NCBI GenBank assembly: GCA_040905045.1
Contig: JBBDSH010000013.1
Span: 1-59,045 of the forward strand
Length of the DNA: 59,045 bases
Source of the DNA: JBBDSH01 sp040905045
GTDB taxonomy: Bacteria > Pseudomonadota > Gammaproteobacteria > Eutrophobiales > Eutrophobiaceae
Direction: 5' to 3'
Shown here: one piece after another, positions 49,021 to 58,155 of the stretch
How the letters are laid out: every line of letters begins with the position of its first letter
Position numbering within the stretch: the stretch's first letter is position 1
Notes under the pieces: generated by a model
Databases searched by the model: none
What the model was told of the DNA's origin: nothing
What the model saw: the letters and a program-made list of their open reading frames with translations, nothing else
Translations under genes and position numbers: made by a program

Positions 49021-50559
49021 TCATACTGCCACTTTGCGCCGGGTTTTGCGCTGCCCGGAAGTCTTACCGGTCTGAGTCTGAGCCGCCTTTTCCGCCCGGA
49101 TGCGTTCCAGCAATACCGAGGCCGGCTCATCATTGGGATCCTGCGTGACTAACTGGCCGGAGAAGGCTTTTTTAAGGATGGATTGGCGGAGGGTTTCGGA
49201 ATGTTTTAGCGAGATGTTAATCTCATCCAACATCTTGTCGATTCGAGATAATTCCTCGGATATAGCTTGCCCTATCTTTATTTGTTCTTCATATGAACAA
49301 ATTGGCACTGGTATAGCTTTAATATCTGAGCCGGAAATTTCTGATTGGCCAGCAGTCGTACGAATTCTTTTTTCAACAAACTTTCTGGACTCGCCACAGT
49401 TTAATGCTTTCTCCAAATAGGATGAGCTTACTGCATTAGTACCGATTCGAGTCTGAATCAGTTTGTCAGGGAAAAGGTGGGTCTCATCACCATTATATTC
49501 AGCACAAACTCCAACATAAGCCCTGGAGCCATTATATCGGGTAAATATCAAATCACCATTCTTAAGATAATAGCTATCATACTGATGATCGGTATTATCA
49601 ATATATCTAACATCATCAATCACTAACTCCATAGGCCGCACCGCACTTATACGAAAGATTTTCTCGCCCTTATCATCTGGTTTCTTTGAAATTCCATTTC
49701 GAACACGTTCGCAAAGTTTTCCATATTCAATCCATATCCAAGATTCCGGCAGCTCATGAAGGTCAGTATCTTTGCAGACATCAATAATACTTGGTTTTGT
49801 GGGTTTCCCTGGTTTTCTTCCTTCTCTCCCTTCTTCTTCCCATTTTTTTACCTCGGTTTGCCATTCTTCCAGTTGCTGTTGATAACAGGATTCGCGTTCC
49901 TGCTGGATGCGCGCGAGAAGTTGTTCAGGGGATTCGAGCTTGTCTTTGTTCTCCTCCCGCCATTGCGCGGTGAGCTTGCCTTCGAAAGCGTGCTTGAGGA
50001 CAGACTGGCGGTAGACCTTCAGTTGCTCGCGGGCGGTTTTGAGTGCTTCGATCCCCTTGTCCAGTTCGGAGAACAGGGCTTCAATCTTGGCGACGATCCG
50101 TTTTTGTTCATTGATCGGAGGTACTGGAAATTCATAGTTCCACAGTAGGGATGGATCAACATGGGGTGTGCCACTGCCTTTAGTCCTTGTATTTATTTCC
50201 TGATATTTTGATAGTAGAAAATAATATGCATATTGATTAAAAATAGATGGGAAATTAATACGTATTAACGTGCTGCCTAAAGCACCACTAACTCCTTTCC
50301 CTACCAGCCCAGAACGCGAGCCGTCCCAAACCATTAAAAAATCTGACTCGGTACAGAATCTACAACCAGTTCCGTCTGTCCACCATTCATATATACCTTT
50401 TTCGAATGCTTGAATATCAATGTATGGAATGTCATTTGACCGATTTTTGTTCTTGGTTAAATTTATTGGTTTTTTTCCTTTTTCACTTTTAACAAATTCA
50501 CCAAGTTTCACAACTTCCCAAGAATTTGGAAGACCTAACAATCCAGACTTATCAGTCAC
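49021..50559 (-). CDS. hsdS: Type I restriction-modification specificity subunit
   Basis: 512 residues with two target-recognition domains (about 8-155 and 275-435). Each ends in a conserved helical spacer (PPINEQKRIVAKIEALFSEL and the later SYEEQIKIGQAISEELSRID). The recognition domains are more AT-rich than the spacers and the flanking hsdM and hsdR genes, as expected for exchanged specificity modules. A long charged linker (QQQLEEWQTEVKKWEEEGRE) precedes the second domain. The target sequence cannot be read. The ATG overlaps the hsdR stop by four bases. Confidence 0.96.
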   Translation of the reverse strand: MTDKSGLLGLPNSWEVVKLGEFVKSEKGKKPINLTKNKNRSNDIPYIDIQAFEKGIYEWWTDGTGCRFCTESDFLMVWDGSRSGLVGKGVSGALGSTLIRINFPSIFNQYAYYFLLSKYQEINTRTKGSGTPHVDPSLLWNYEFPVPPINEQKRIVAKIEALFSELDKGIEALKTAREQLKVYRQSVLKHAFEGKLTAQWREENKDKLESPEQLLARIQQERESCYQQQLEEWQTEVKKWEEEGREGRKPGKPTKPSIIDVCKDTDLHELPESWIWIEYGKLCERVRNGISKKPDDKGEKIFRISAVRPMELVIDDVRYIDNTDHQYDSYYLKNGDLIFTRYNGSRAYVGVCAEYNGDETHLFPDKLIQTRIGTNAVSSSYLEKALNCGESRKFVEKRIRTTAGQSEISGSDIKAIPVPICSYEEQIKIGQAISEELSRIDKMLDEINISLKHSETLRQSILKKAFSGQLVTQDPNDEPASVLLERIRAEKAAQTQTGKTSGQRKTRRKVAV

Positions 50560-53318
50560 GCCACCAACTCCTTATTCAACTCTTCAATCACCTCATCCAT
50601 CCTGTCGCCGAACAACTGGTACATTTTGCCCATGCCGCCCTGGGCATCAAAGGGTGCCATGTCCAGATCGTCGCGCTCGATATGGAAGGAACTGATGATA
50701 TGGTCGCGGATCATGTGCAGCCAGGCCATCTGTTCCTCGTTGAATTTCTCTCCCGCGCCGCTGTGGTGGGCCATGATCCAGGTCTGGAAATTGCGGCGCA
50801 CGGCGCTGCCGTAGGCGGTGAGCGTTTCATCCAGTCCGCAGACGCGGCGGATCAGTGCCACCAGGGCGGTGAGTTCGCTGACCGGATCCTCGCCCTGATA
50901 GTCATCCAGATGCGCCCAGGCCTGCCAGACCCGCAGCGGCGCCAGCTTGGGGCGGTCGTGGCGCAAGCGTTCCTGCAGTTCCTTGATCATCCGGTAGGTC
51001 ACTTGCGAACGCCGCGCCGGCTGGCTGAAGTAGATACTCAGGGCTTCGATTTCGTCGCGATGATCATTTAAGTAATCGGCGAATTCCTGCGTCAACGCCT
51101 TGGCATTTTCGGCGGTGTCCCCGGCCCATTCGGCCCGCGTCAGCGTATCTAGGTTGTCATGGTCGATGGTCTGTTCCTTGTCGCGGCGGATACCGTCGAT
51201 GAGTTCGATCAGCGGGCCGGTGAATACGGAAGCGGCCTGCCCCACCAGTTCCTCGCGCGCCCGGTTGCGGGCGTCCTCGCCGGGATCGCTCTCCGGCGGC
51301 TGTTGGGCGATTTCAACGGCGCGCTGTTCCACCGTATCCGGGTCAATGGCGCGCATGAGGCCGCCGATAATGTCCTTCAGCGCCACGCCGCCTGCGGCCT
51401 CGCGGATTCGGTTCTGGTCCTGTTCGTCCAGCTGTTTGTCCAGCCGCGCCAGGCGGCCGGACAGGGAAGCCACGGTATCCTCGTCGCGGGCGCCCATCAT
51501 CACTTCCATGGCCAGGTCCTTGAGCGGAACGGAAGGCTTGGTGATCAACGGCTGGCTGGCGGTCTTTAATGATTTCGTCACGCCGATGGCGTCCACGATG
51601 ACGTAATGCGTCTTGGCACTGATCGCCGAGGGCGTAACCTTTTTCAAACCGTCGGCATCCAGAGTGCGGGTACCGCGGCCCTTCATCTGCTCGAAGTAGT
51701 TGCGGCTTTTCACGTCGCGCATGAATAAAAGGCATTCCAGCGGCCGCACGTCCGTGCCGGTAGCGATCATGTCCACGGTGACGGCGATGCGGGGATCGTA
51801 ATCGTTGCGGAACTGGGCGAGCACGGATTTGGGATCTTCCTCGGACTGATAAGTGATCTTCTTGCAGAACCGGTTGCCCTGGCCGAACTCCTCACGCACG
51901 GTCTGGATGATGTCGTCGGCGTGGCTGTCGGTCTTGGCGAAGATCAAGGTTTTTGGTACCTCCCTGCGGCCGGGGAAGATCTCCGGCAGCCTGTCGCGGA
52001 AGGCGCGGATCACGGTACGGATCTGATCCGGATTGACGATCTCCCTGTCCAGTTCCCTAGCAGTGTAGACTTCATCCTCGTCCTGGATCTCCCAGCGTTT
52101 CCGGCGCGTCTGGCGCTCGCGTTTTTCCACCTGCTGTTTTGCCTTGAGCGCACCACCCTGTTTGGTGCGCTCGGTCTCGATGACATAGACTTCGTTGCCG
52201 ACGTTGACGCCGTCGGCCACGGCCTTTTCGTGATCGTATTCGCTGACCACGTTCTTGCGGAAGAAGCCGTAGGTGCGGTTATCAGGCGTGGCGGTGAGGC
52301 CGATGAGATAGGCATCGAAATACTCGATCACCTGCCGCCACAGGTTGTAGATGGAACGATGGCATTCATCAATGATGATGAAATCGAAATACTCCGGCGG
52401 GATCTTCGGGTTGTAGACCACCGGCAGCGGTTCCTTCTTAGAAAAGGTATGCTCCGCCGGGTTTTCCTCTTCCGCCGCTTCATCCATTTCCTCGCCCTTC
52501 AGCAACGAATACATGCGCTGAATGGTGCTGATGCAGACCTGGCTGTCGCCGGCGATGTGGGCGGATTTTAAGCGCTGGACGTTGTAAAGTTCGGTGAACT
52601 TGCGATTGTCGTCATTGGGCAGGTAGGCCATGAATTCCTGCTCCGCCTGCTCGCCCAGGTTTTTGGTATCCACCAGGAACAGTACGCGGCCGGCGTCGGC
52701 GTACTTGAGCAACCGGTAGACGGAAGTAATGGCGGTGTAGGTCTTGCCCGAGCCGGTGGCCATCTGCACCAGGGCGCGGGGCCGGTCCTCTTTGAAGGAT
52801 TCTTCCAGCTTCTCGATGGCGCTGATCTGGCAATCGCGCAGGCCCTGATGATTCAGCGGCGGCAGTTTCCGCAGCCGGGCGCGCAAGGACTCTGGCTTGG
52901 CGTACCAGTCCGCCAGGGTCTCGGGACGGTGGAAATGGAACACTTCCCGCGAACGCGGCCGGGGATCGCGGTAATCGGTGAAGCGGGTAATGACGCCGGT
53001 GCTCTCGTAGACAAAAGGCAGCGGCGTGTCATTGTTGACCCATTTCAGTGTTGCGCCGGCGTAGCCTTGGGACTGATCCTCGACCGTGGTGATCTTCTGC
53101 CCCCACTCCTCCGGCTTGGCCTCAATGACGCCGACGGGATTCCGATCCACAAACAGTACGTAATCCGCCGGTCCCGCATCGGTCTGATACTCGCGCACCG
53201 CCTGCCCCCGGCCCGCGCTGAAGTCGATGGCATTCTTGTCCTGCACCTGCCAACCGGCCGCAGCGAGCTGCCGGTCGATCCGGTCCCGAGCTTTTTGTTC
53301 CGGGTTCTGGTTGGGCAT
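50556..53318 (-). CDS. hsdR: Type I restriction subunit R (endonuclease/translocase)
   Basis: 920 residues. The N-terminal PD-(D/E)xK nuclease is visible as D52 and EAK at 67-69 (ADYVLFVD, VGVIEAKPEEWG). It is followed by two RecA-like motor domains with Walker A ATGSGKTYT near residue 190 and DECHRS as the DEAD-type box. A later arginine-finger region lies near MKGRGTRTLD, with an EcoEI-type C-terminal domain for HsdM contact. All motifs are intact. It is the first gene of the R-S-M operon; upstream 265 bases are AT-rich and gene-free. Confidence 0.97.
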   Translation of the reverse strand: MPNQNPEQKARDRIDRQLAAAGWQVQDKNAIDFSAGRGQAVREYQTDAGPADYVLFVDRNPVGVIEAKPEEWGQKITTVEDQSQGYAGATLKWVNNDTPLPFVYESTGVITRFTDYRDPRPRSREVFHFHRPETLADWYAKPESLRARLRKLPPLNHQGLRDCQISAIEKLEESFKEDRPRALVQMATGSGKTYTAITSVYRLLKYADAGRVLFLVDTKNLGEQAEQEFMAYLPNDDNRKFTELYNVQRLKSAHIAGDSQVCISTIQRMYSLLKGEEMDEAAEEENPAEHTFSKKEPLPVVYNPKIPPEYFDFIIIDECHRSIYNLWRQVIEYFDAYLIGLTATPDNRTYGFFRKNVVSEYDHEKAVADGVNVGNEVYVIETERTKQGGALKAKQQVEKRERQTRRKRWEIQDEDEVYTARELDREIVNPDQIRTVIRAFRDRLPEIFPGRREVPKTLIFAKTDSHADDIIQTVREEFGQGNRFCKKITYQSEEDPKSVLAQFRNDYDPRIAVTVDMIATGTDVRPLECLLFMRDVKSRNYFEQMKGRGTRTLDADGLKKVTPSAISAKTHYVIVDAIGVTKSLKTASQPLITKPSVPLKDLAMEVMMGARDEDTVASLSGRLARLDKQLDEQDQNRIREAAGGVALKDIIGGLMRAIDPDTVEQRAVEIAQQPPESDPGEDARNRAREELVGQAASVFTGPLIELIDGIRRDKEQTIDHDNLDTLTRAEWAGDTAENAKALTQEFADYLNDHRDEIEALSIYFSQPARRSQVTYRMIKELQERLRHDRPKLAPLRVWQAWAHLDDYQGEDPVSELTALVALIRRVCGLDETLTAYGSAVRRNFQTWIMAHHSGAGEKFNEEQMAWLHMIRDHIISSFHIERDDLDMAPFDAQGGMGKMYQLFGDRMDEVIEELNKELVA

Positions 53319-53583
53319 GGTAGATCCCGAGTCCGTGCTGTTGTTCTATGTCGGGGGATTGTACATCATCACGGTGTCACAAACAGGTGACGACAGATGG
53401 TGATGGAATTTTGTTGAAAGCAAGTTTGTCAATAATAAACATTGCTCACTACAAAAACCTTTACTAGGTGAAGTAGTACTTATTGAAACTACAGCTTACT
53501 TTAATGACAACTATGGTGATCGTGGCAAATCGTAGTTTGGACTTTATATTTTACTGGAACGATAAACTTGTTCGTTGCCCAAA

Positions 53584-55149
53584 TTAAAGTAATTCATTCG
53601 CTTTTTTCTCTAATAATAGCGATCTTTCTTGTAAGAATTTTTCGTAATCATCGTCGAACAATGACAATGGACAAAGTGCATGTTCTAATATTTGGTTAGT
53701 ATCTCCTTTTATTTTCTCTTTATATTCACTAGGAGCCACTCCTCCTAATTGTATATTATCTGACTTCGATAAAAAACAGAAATTTGCTAGAGGGTTCTGC
53801 TCTCGTGTTTCATAGCCTTGATTTGAAAGAAATGATCGTGGGAACAGATGGTGAAACTCACTACGATTATATCGTCTGAGTACCTCAGAAAGAGACACGG
53901 GAGTCCCGGATATAAAAGTTAATGGACTAAATTGAGCTAAAAACAATACAAAAGTTTTCGTATTAACCGTATTAATTCGAAAAGTACTATTCAGAAAAAA
54001 TTCATTTGTAATTAGAATTTGAAACTCACCTAAAGTAGATGCACGACCTTCTTTTAATGCTATCATTCCATCAATATCTTCTTTCATATTTCTTAATACA
54101 CCACTACTATAACGTCTTGAGAAACAAGCTCGCCAGAACCATCTAACTAATCTGGTACGCTGATGATCAGACATTTTAACAATTTCATCGCCAGGTGATG
54201 AAAAAAACACAGATAAAGGGACAAGAATAGTTGTGAAAGGTAAATTATCTAATGTCTCAGCACGGATACAGGATTTCAAAAAGTCAATCGCTCCCTTAAC
54301 ACCATTAACTATTTCTGAAAACCTTGTTCGTACCTCAGCACCATTTAATTCAACCAAAGTTCTAGGTGAAGCATCCTTCGCAAGAACTGCTGCACAACAA
54401 CGTAGGAGAAGATTTGAATCTTCTCCGATACCAGCAAAACCAAACGGTTCAAGTTCTTCACGCAGTTCTTCAAACTGATGCTGCAAATCAAAATCTTCAC
54501 TCCAAGTCCATGCAGTTAGTAATTGAAGTGTATCAAGTGGCACCCCGGTTCTATTTACACGCTCAAATACAATTGCGACTTTTGCGCGATCTTCAGTTGT
54601 TAATAATTGAATAGGGATACGAGCTTCTTTAAAATGTGCTTGCATTTCATCAAGCCGTTTAAGATCTTGATCACCAAAATTTTGAGTTGCTCGACGATAA
54701 TCTACTGACAGGAAAAGCGTTTTTAGTGGGAAATGACGGCGAGGATCTACCATGCCTGGCTCAAGGGCAAGGAATTGAGATTCTTGGGCATCAGGGTCTG
54801 CTGCTAAATCAAAATATATATCAGTCCATTCGACAGTATCATCCGGCTCTAATTCTGATTGAAATACGCCAAATATTGATGTGAGTCTTTGTTGACCATC
54901 TAGTACATAATCAATTGGATAATCAGGATCTCTTTCTAGAAGTTCAAATGGACCAAGCCTGCGCTCATGTTTCATTTGTTCTCGAGTGCGCCATAGAAGC
55001 AATGACCCAATTGGATATGATTTATAAAGACTATCCATAAGAAAAGCCACCATATACATATCCCAAACAAAGCCGCGCTGGAATGCTGGTATACGTATTT
55101 GTCCTCTTGGCACAAGATCTAAGATTTCCCGAATTGTAAGTTCTGTCAT
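53584..55149 (-). CDS. DUF262-HNH (GmrSD/SspE-like) putative DNA-modification-dependent nuclease
   Basis: 521 residues. An N-terminal DUF262 ParB-like domain has RIPAFQRGFVWD and the nucleotide-handling DGQQR at 84-88. The C-terminal part holds an HNH-like motif: EFHHLFPRSF with H433/H434, then NPLANFCFLSKSDNIQLGG with spaced Asn residues. In GmrSD, BrxU and SspE the same two-part layout couples NTP hydrolysis to cutting of modified phage DNA. Function here is inferred from that layout. The gene is AT-rich compared with the window and lies next to the type I system and an OLD-family gene, which suggests a transferred defence gene. Confidence 0.87.
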   Translation of the reverse strand: MTELTIREILDLVPRGQIRIPAFQRGFVWDMYMVAFLMDSLYKSYPIGSLLLWRTREQMKHERRLGPFELLERDPDYPIDYVLDGQQRLTSIFGVFQSELEPDDTVEWTDIYFDLAADPDAQESQFLALEPGMVDPRRHFPLKTLFLSVDYRRATQNFGDQDLKRLDEMQAHFKEARIPIQLLTTEDRAKVAIVFERVNRTGVPLDTLQLLTAWTWSEDFDLQHQFEELREELEPFGFAGIGEDSNLLLRCCAAVLAKDASPRTLVELNGAEVRTRFSEIVNGVKGAIDFLKSCIRAETLDNLPFTTILVPLSVFFSSPGDEIVKMSDHQRTRLVRWFWRACFSRRYSSGVLRNMKEDIDGMIALKEGRASTLGEFQILITNEFFLNSTFRINTVNTKTFVLFLAQFSPLTFISGTPVSLSEVLRRYNRSEFHHLFPRSFLSNQGYETREQNPLANFCFLSKSDNIQLGGVAPSEYKEKIKGDTNQILEHALCPLSLFDDDYEKFLQERSLLLEKKANELL

Positions 55150-55357
55150 GACTATTATCCTAAAAGTAGGCAGTAAGATTTTCTTAATAAGGAAATTAAA
55201 GGGATCGAGGAAAAATAAGAATCATTTATCTCAGGTCCTTTTTTTTACTTCTTAGTCTGGTTTAATTCATGGGATGTAGTATAGTAATTAAGCAAAGTAG
55301 CATAGCGGAAAACAGTCACTTTTTTAATGAATTCAAATAAAAAATTGCATAATTAGC

Positions 55358-57286
55358 TTATGCGCTAGGTAACGTCGCATTTATTGCCTCAAAAAGAGTT
55401 TCGAACCTGTCAAGTGTCATATCGCTAAGTCTTGGTATTACTTTATCTCTAGTTCTGAGAAAGTAGTCTGCAGGTCTTCCGTGATCAAAGCGATCTTTCC
55501 CCATAGCCCGAGCAAGCTTCCGAACTATCGGATCAGAACCCTTGATGTCTGCCTGCTTAATTTGCGTACCGAATGCTGCATTGAATAGTTCCAAGTACTC
55601 AGATGCGTCAAATAAATCCTCTATATCTGCTTCCTTCCGTCCCAGACTATGCCCAATCGTCAGAATGCGATTGGCTTCCAATATTCCTTGGTCAGCTAGT
55701 TTAGAAAGTTTTTGGTGACCGCCTCGTCTCGAATCAATAAGAACTGTAACATCTAGATGATTCCCCAAAAGAGCAACAAACGTTGGCACGAGATCAATTC
55801 CGCCAACAGGAACAAGTGACCATTTCTCATCAAGGGCTGTTCGGGTTTTTATAGTCTTAAAATGATCTGAGAGAACTTGTAGATATGTGTAATCTGAAGT
55901 CCCCTCTACTACCAGGTTGTGGGGAGCTATAAATAGATGCTGAGCCAGGTCATATCCTAAAGCTCCCTGCAAAGGGAATAGCGTATCCGGATCTGTCGTC
56001 GTAACATCGGAAGTAACCTTTGTTCCCTCCGTTTGTCCCTTGTCTTCTACAAGTCTAACCCTCTCCAGTCGTCCGGGTTGAACCATAAAAGGCGAATGTG
56101 TCGTATATAACACTTGGTTCTTAGATGCCAACCTTACTTCAATAAATTTCAAGAAATCTCCTTGAGCCCGTGCATGTAAACCCAAAGCAGGCTCGTCAAG
56201 TAAAATAACAAGTGACTCATCTTTGTATTCGTATTCCGAGAATGCGGCCAGAAATGAAAAAAACCACTGAAATCCAGTGGAATGTTCATCGAAAGGTAGA
56301 GAAAGTTGGTGACGTTGGTCCCAAATTCTCATCTTGAGTTCATTTAGGACTGAATGCTTACCGTTGTTATCCGATACAGTTTCTTGAGTTATATCCGGCT
56401 GCACTCGCAATTCCGGATTTTGGCTCCAATATTGAAGTACATCTTGTGTTATCGCATTAGATACATTTTCTAACTCCCTTTTACGCCGTTCGTAATCAGG
56501 ATTTGCAAGAAAGTCATTATCCGCAGCTGCCAATTTGAGAAGTGAGCGTGCTGTTAGCTCTCCGTCATTTAGCTGGGCCGGATCTTGCTGCAATAACCTA
56601 TCAATTCTTACTGAATATGGTAGAGAGCTGTACTCTGAAAAATATAAAAACTGTGGCACACGGTCCTTCAATGAAGCCCACACTGCTTCAGATAAGTTAT
56701 TCTCTCCCAGTGTTTCCTTTAGCACTTCCTCGATTCTTACATTGATGGCGGCGGACTCTTCTTCTTCATCATCGGTATTGCTCTCAGTATTAGAAACATA
56801 TTCACGAAGAGCTTTTATAGTCTTGATCTTGTTGGCATCTGTCTTTGTCCCATGGGGCCACGTCACTGAAGCGACAATATGTTTAACGAAGGCTTCCTCG
56901 GAAACTTCAAGCGTATACCAAAGTGTTCCACCATAGTCACGATCTAGAGTAAGCTTGGCATTCGACGCTACTATCCCCTCTCCAAACTTTTCAGATAACG
57001 CTGCAATATCATCAACATCCAATTCATACGTAGCAGTCACTGGTCTGACACGATCCAATTCTAGGCCCTTAAGTCGATCTTTTTTCTCAAGCCACGCAGG
57101 ATATTGATCTGGAACAGAAAAATTTACATTTGGACGTGCCGGATACAAGCGATAAAGTGCATGCAAGAATGCGGTTTTGCCAGACTCGTTTTTACCGACT
57201 AGACAGGTAACGTTTGAATCTATGTTGACATGTCCCGAGTCTATTATGTTTCTAAAATTCTTAATGTCTACGGATACCAGTCTCAT
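55358..57286 (-). CDS. OLD-family ATPase with TOPRIM-like domain
   Basis: 642 residues. An SMC/ABC-type ATPase half has Walker A GKNESGKT (31-38), a signature region EHSTGFQWFFSF (335-346), Walker B LVILLDEP (359-366) and TTHSPF (395-400). A C-terminal TOPRIM-like domain starts with LVVEGTSDYTYL (E461) and has LIDSRRGG (D518) and later EADIEDLFD. The usual second Asp of the DxD pair reads Arg520, so nuclease activity is uncertain. Stand-alone OLD proteins cut DNA and many belong to phage-defence systems; no GajB-like helicase or reverse transcriptase is adjacent. It is AT-rich and 208 bases upstream of the DUF262 gene on the same strand. Confidence 0.9.
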   Translation of the reverse strand: MRLVSVDIKNFRNIIDSGHVNIDSNVTCLVGKNESGKTAFLHALYRLYPARPNVNFSVPDQYPAWLEKKDRLKGLELDRVRPVTATYELDVDDIAALSEKFGEGIVASNAKLTLDRDYGGTLWYTLEVSEEAFVKHIVASVTWPHGTKTDANKIKTIKALREYVSNTESNTDDEEEESAAINVRIEEVLKETLGENNLSEAVWASLKDRVPQFLYFSEYSSLPYSVRIDRLLQQDPAQLNDGELTARSLLKLAAADNDFLANPDYERRKRELENVSNAITQDVLQYWSQNPELRVQPDITQETVSDNNGKHSVLNELKMRIWDQRHQLSLPFDEHSTGFQWFFSFLAAFSEYEYKDESLVILLDEPALGLHARAQGDFLKFIEVRLASKNQVLYTTHSPFMVQPGRLERVRLVEDKGQTEGTKVTSDVTTTDPDTLFPLQGALGYDLAQHLFIAPHNLVVEGTSDYTYLQVLSDHFKTIKTRTALDEKWSLVPVGGIDLVPTFVALLGNHLDVTVLIDSRRGGHQKLSKLADQGILEANRILTIGHSLGRKEADIEDLFDASEYLELFNAAFGTQIKQADIKGSDPIVRKLARAMGKDRFDHGRPADYFLRTRDKVIPRLSDMTLDRFETLFEAINATLPSA

Positions 57287-57302
57287 TGCAGTCTCCTTCG
57301 TC

Positions 57303-57533
57303 TTATAGGCTCGCTAGGAGTTTTAACGTGCCCTGCATCATGCTTTCGGCCATCTTGCCGAACATCGGGCTCATGGATTCCATTTGTTCCCGTTGCATGG
57401 CCATCTGCTCTTCGCGGGACATCTACGTGTGTTTTGCCGATGTGTCATCCGGGCCGCAGGGTTTTTCTTCCGGGAAAGAAACGGCGGGGAAGGACAGCAC
57501 CGGGATAATCAGGATGGATTGCAGGTATTTCAT
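57303..57533 (-). pseudogene. Small secreted-protein gene interrupted by an in-frame TAG
   Basis: A GGGAGG ribosome site and ATG (57533) open a frame with a signal peptide (MKYLQSILIIPVLSFPAVSF) and PEEKPCGPDDTSAKHT. The frame then meets TAG (57425-57423) and continues without another stop through SREEQMAMQREQMESMSPMF and further Met-rich residues to TAA at 57303. The Met-rich part looks conserved-like and belongs with the signal peptide. A single base change could have made the stop. Readthrough or re-initiation at the ATG directly after TAG is possible. Confidence 0.65.
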
Positions 57534-57607
57534 GTTGAAAACCTCCCTGTCTTCGAGGAACGGGATATAACATTAAGTATAGACGGGGATTATGGGGTTG
57601 CAATGTG
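57510..57607. repeat. 98-bp direct duplication, copy 1 (promoter/leader and gene start)
   Basis: Positions 57527-57607 are identical to 57944-58024, and 57510-57526 match 57927-57943 with a few mismatches and no indels; the offset is 417. On the minus strand it contains the upstream region, GGGAGG and start codon of the broken secreted-protein gene. Confidence 0.9.
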
Positions 57608-57669
57608 GGGGCGGGATTTTCGGTGGCGGGATGGATCCGGCTTTACAGGCGTCTGAGTTGAAGGCGTTG

Positions 57670-57867
57670 TTATGCGGCGATACCCTCCACATGCAAGCGC
57701 CTGACGTCAGTTCGCTTGCTGGCGTGCTCGAACGTGATCGCGCAAACATTACCCTCCGCGTCCAGCTCGAGAAGGGTGTTCTCGTCCAAATCCCGGGTTT
57801 CCGCAATCTCTCGGCCCTGGAATTCAATGTACAGGGTGTCTGTGTCTTCAAAATACTGTACTTTCAT
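57670..57867 (-). CDS. DUF2283 family protein
   Basis: 65 residues with the DUF2283 pattern: KVQYFEDTDTLYIEF, then ETRDLDENTLLELDAEGN and an ITFEHAS segment. These small proteins often accompany DUF4258 proteins and are suspected toxin-antitoxin partners, but no DUF4258 gene is seen here. GAGG lies about 13 bases upstream of the ATG. The gene sits exactly between the two copies of a 98-bp duplication, which places a duplicated promoter and leader upstream of it. Confidence 0.85.
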   Translation of the reverse strand: MKVQYFEDTDTLYIEFQGREIAETRDLDENTLLELDAEGNVCAITFEHASKRTDVRRLHVEGIAA

Positions 57868-57926
57868 GGCCTGAAACCTCGATCGAAAAATGCATTATGG
57901 TTCTTCTCACAGTAATGTCAGGAAAG

Positions 57927-58024
57927 CAGGATGGAGTGCGGCCATTTCATGTTGAAAACCTCCCTGTCTTCGAGGAACGGGATATAACATTAAGTATAGA
58001 CGGGGATTATGGGGTTGCAATGTG
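57927..58024. repeat. 98-bp direct duplication, copy 2
   Basis: Second copy of 57510-57607. On the minus strand it still carries GGGAGG and an ATG, but the frame reads only about ten codons (MKWPHSILLS) before a stop. It therefore acts at most as a leader or promoter for the DUF2283 gene downstream. Confidence 0.9.
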
Positions 58025-58048
58025 AGGGGGCGAATACCAGCGCCGGAG

Positions 58049-58091
58049 TGGATGCCGGATAACGCAAACAACGCGTTTCCGGCATGACGGG
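58049..58091. repeat. Hairpin repeat (family B), copy 2
   Basis: TGGATGCCGGATAACGC and GCGTTTCCGGCATGACGGG form an inverted pair. It shares the GGATGCCGGATA and TTCCGGCATGACGG words with 124-173. Confidence 0.65.
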
Positions 58092-58155
58092 ATTTGAGGC
58101 CACATCGAAATTGTGCGGAAGAATCAGCCCCAAAGATAGAGGGCTCATGGTCAGC

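Noticed and set aside
55358..57286. OLD-family gene as part of Gabija, PARIS or a retron
   Set aside because: No UvrD-like GajB, AriB or reverse transcriptase gene is adjacent, so a named system cannot be assigned.
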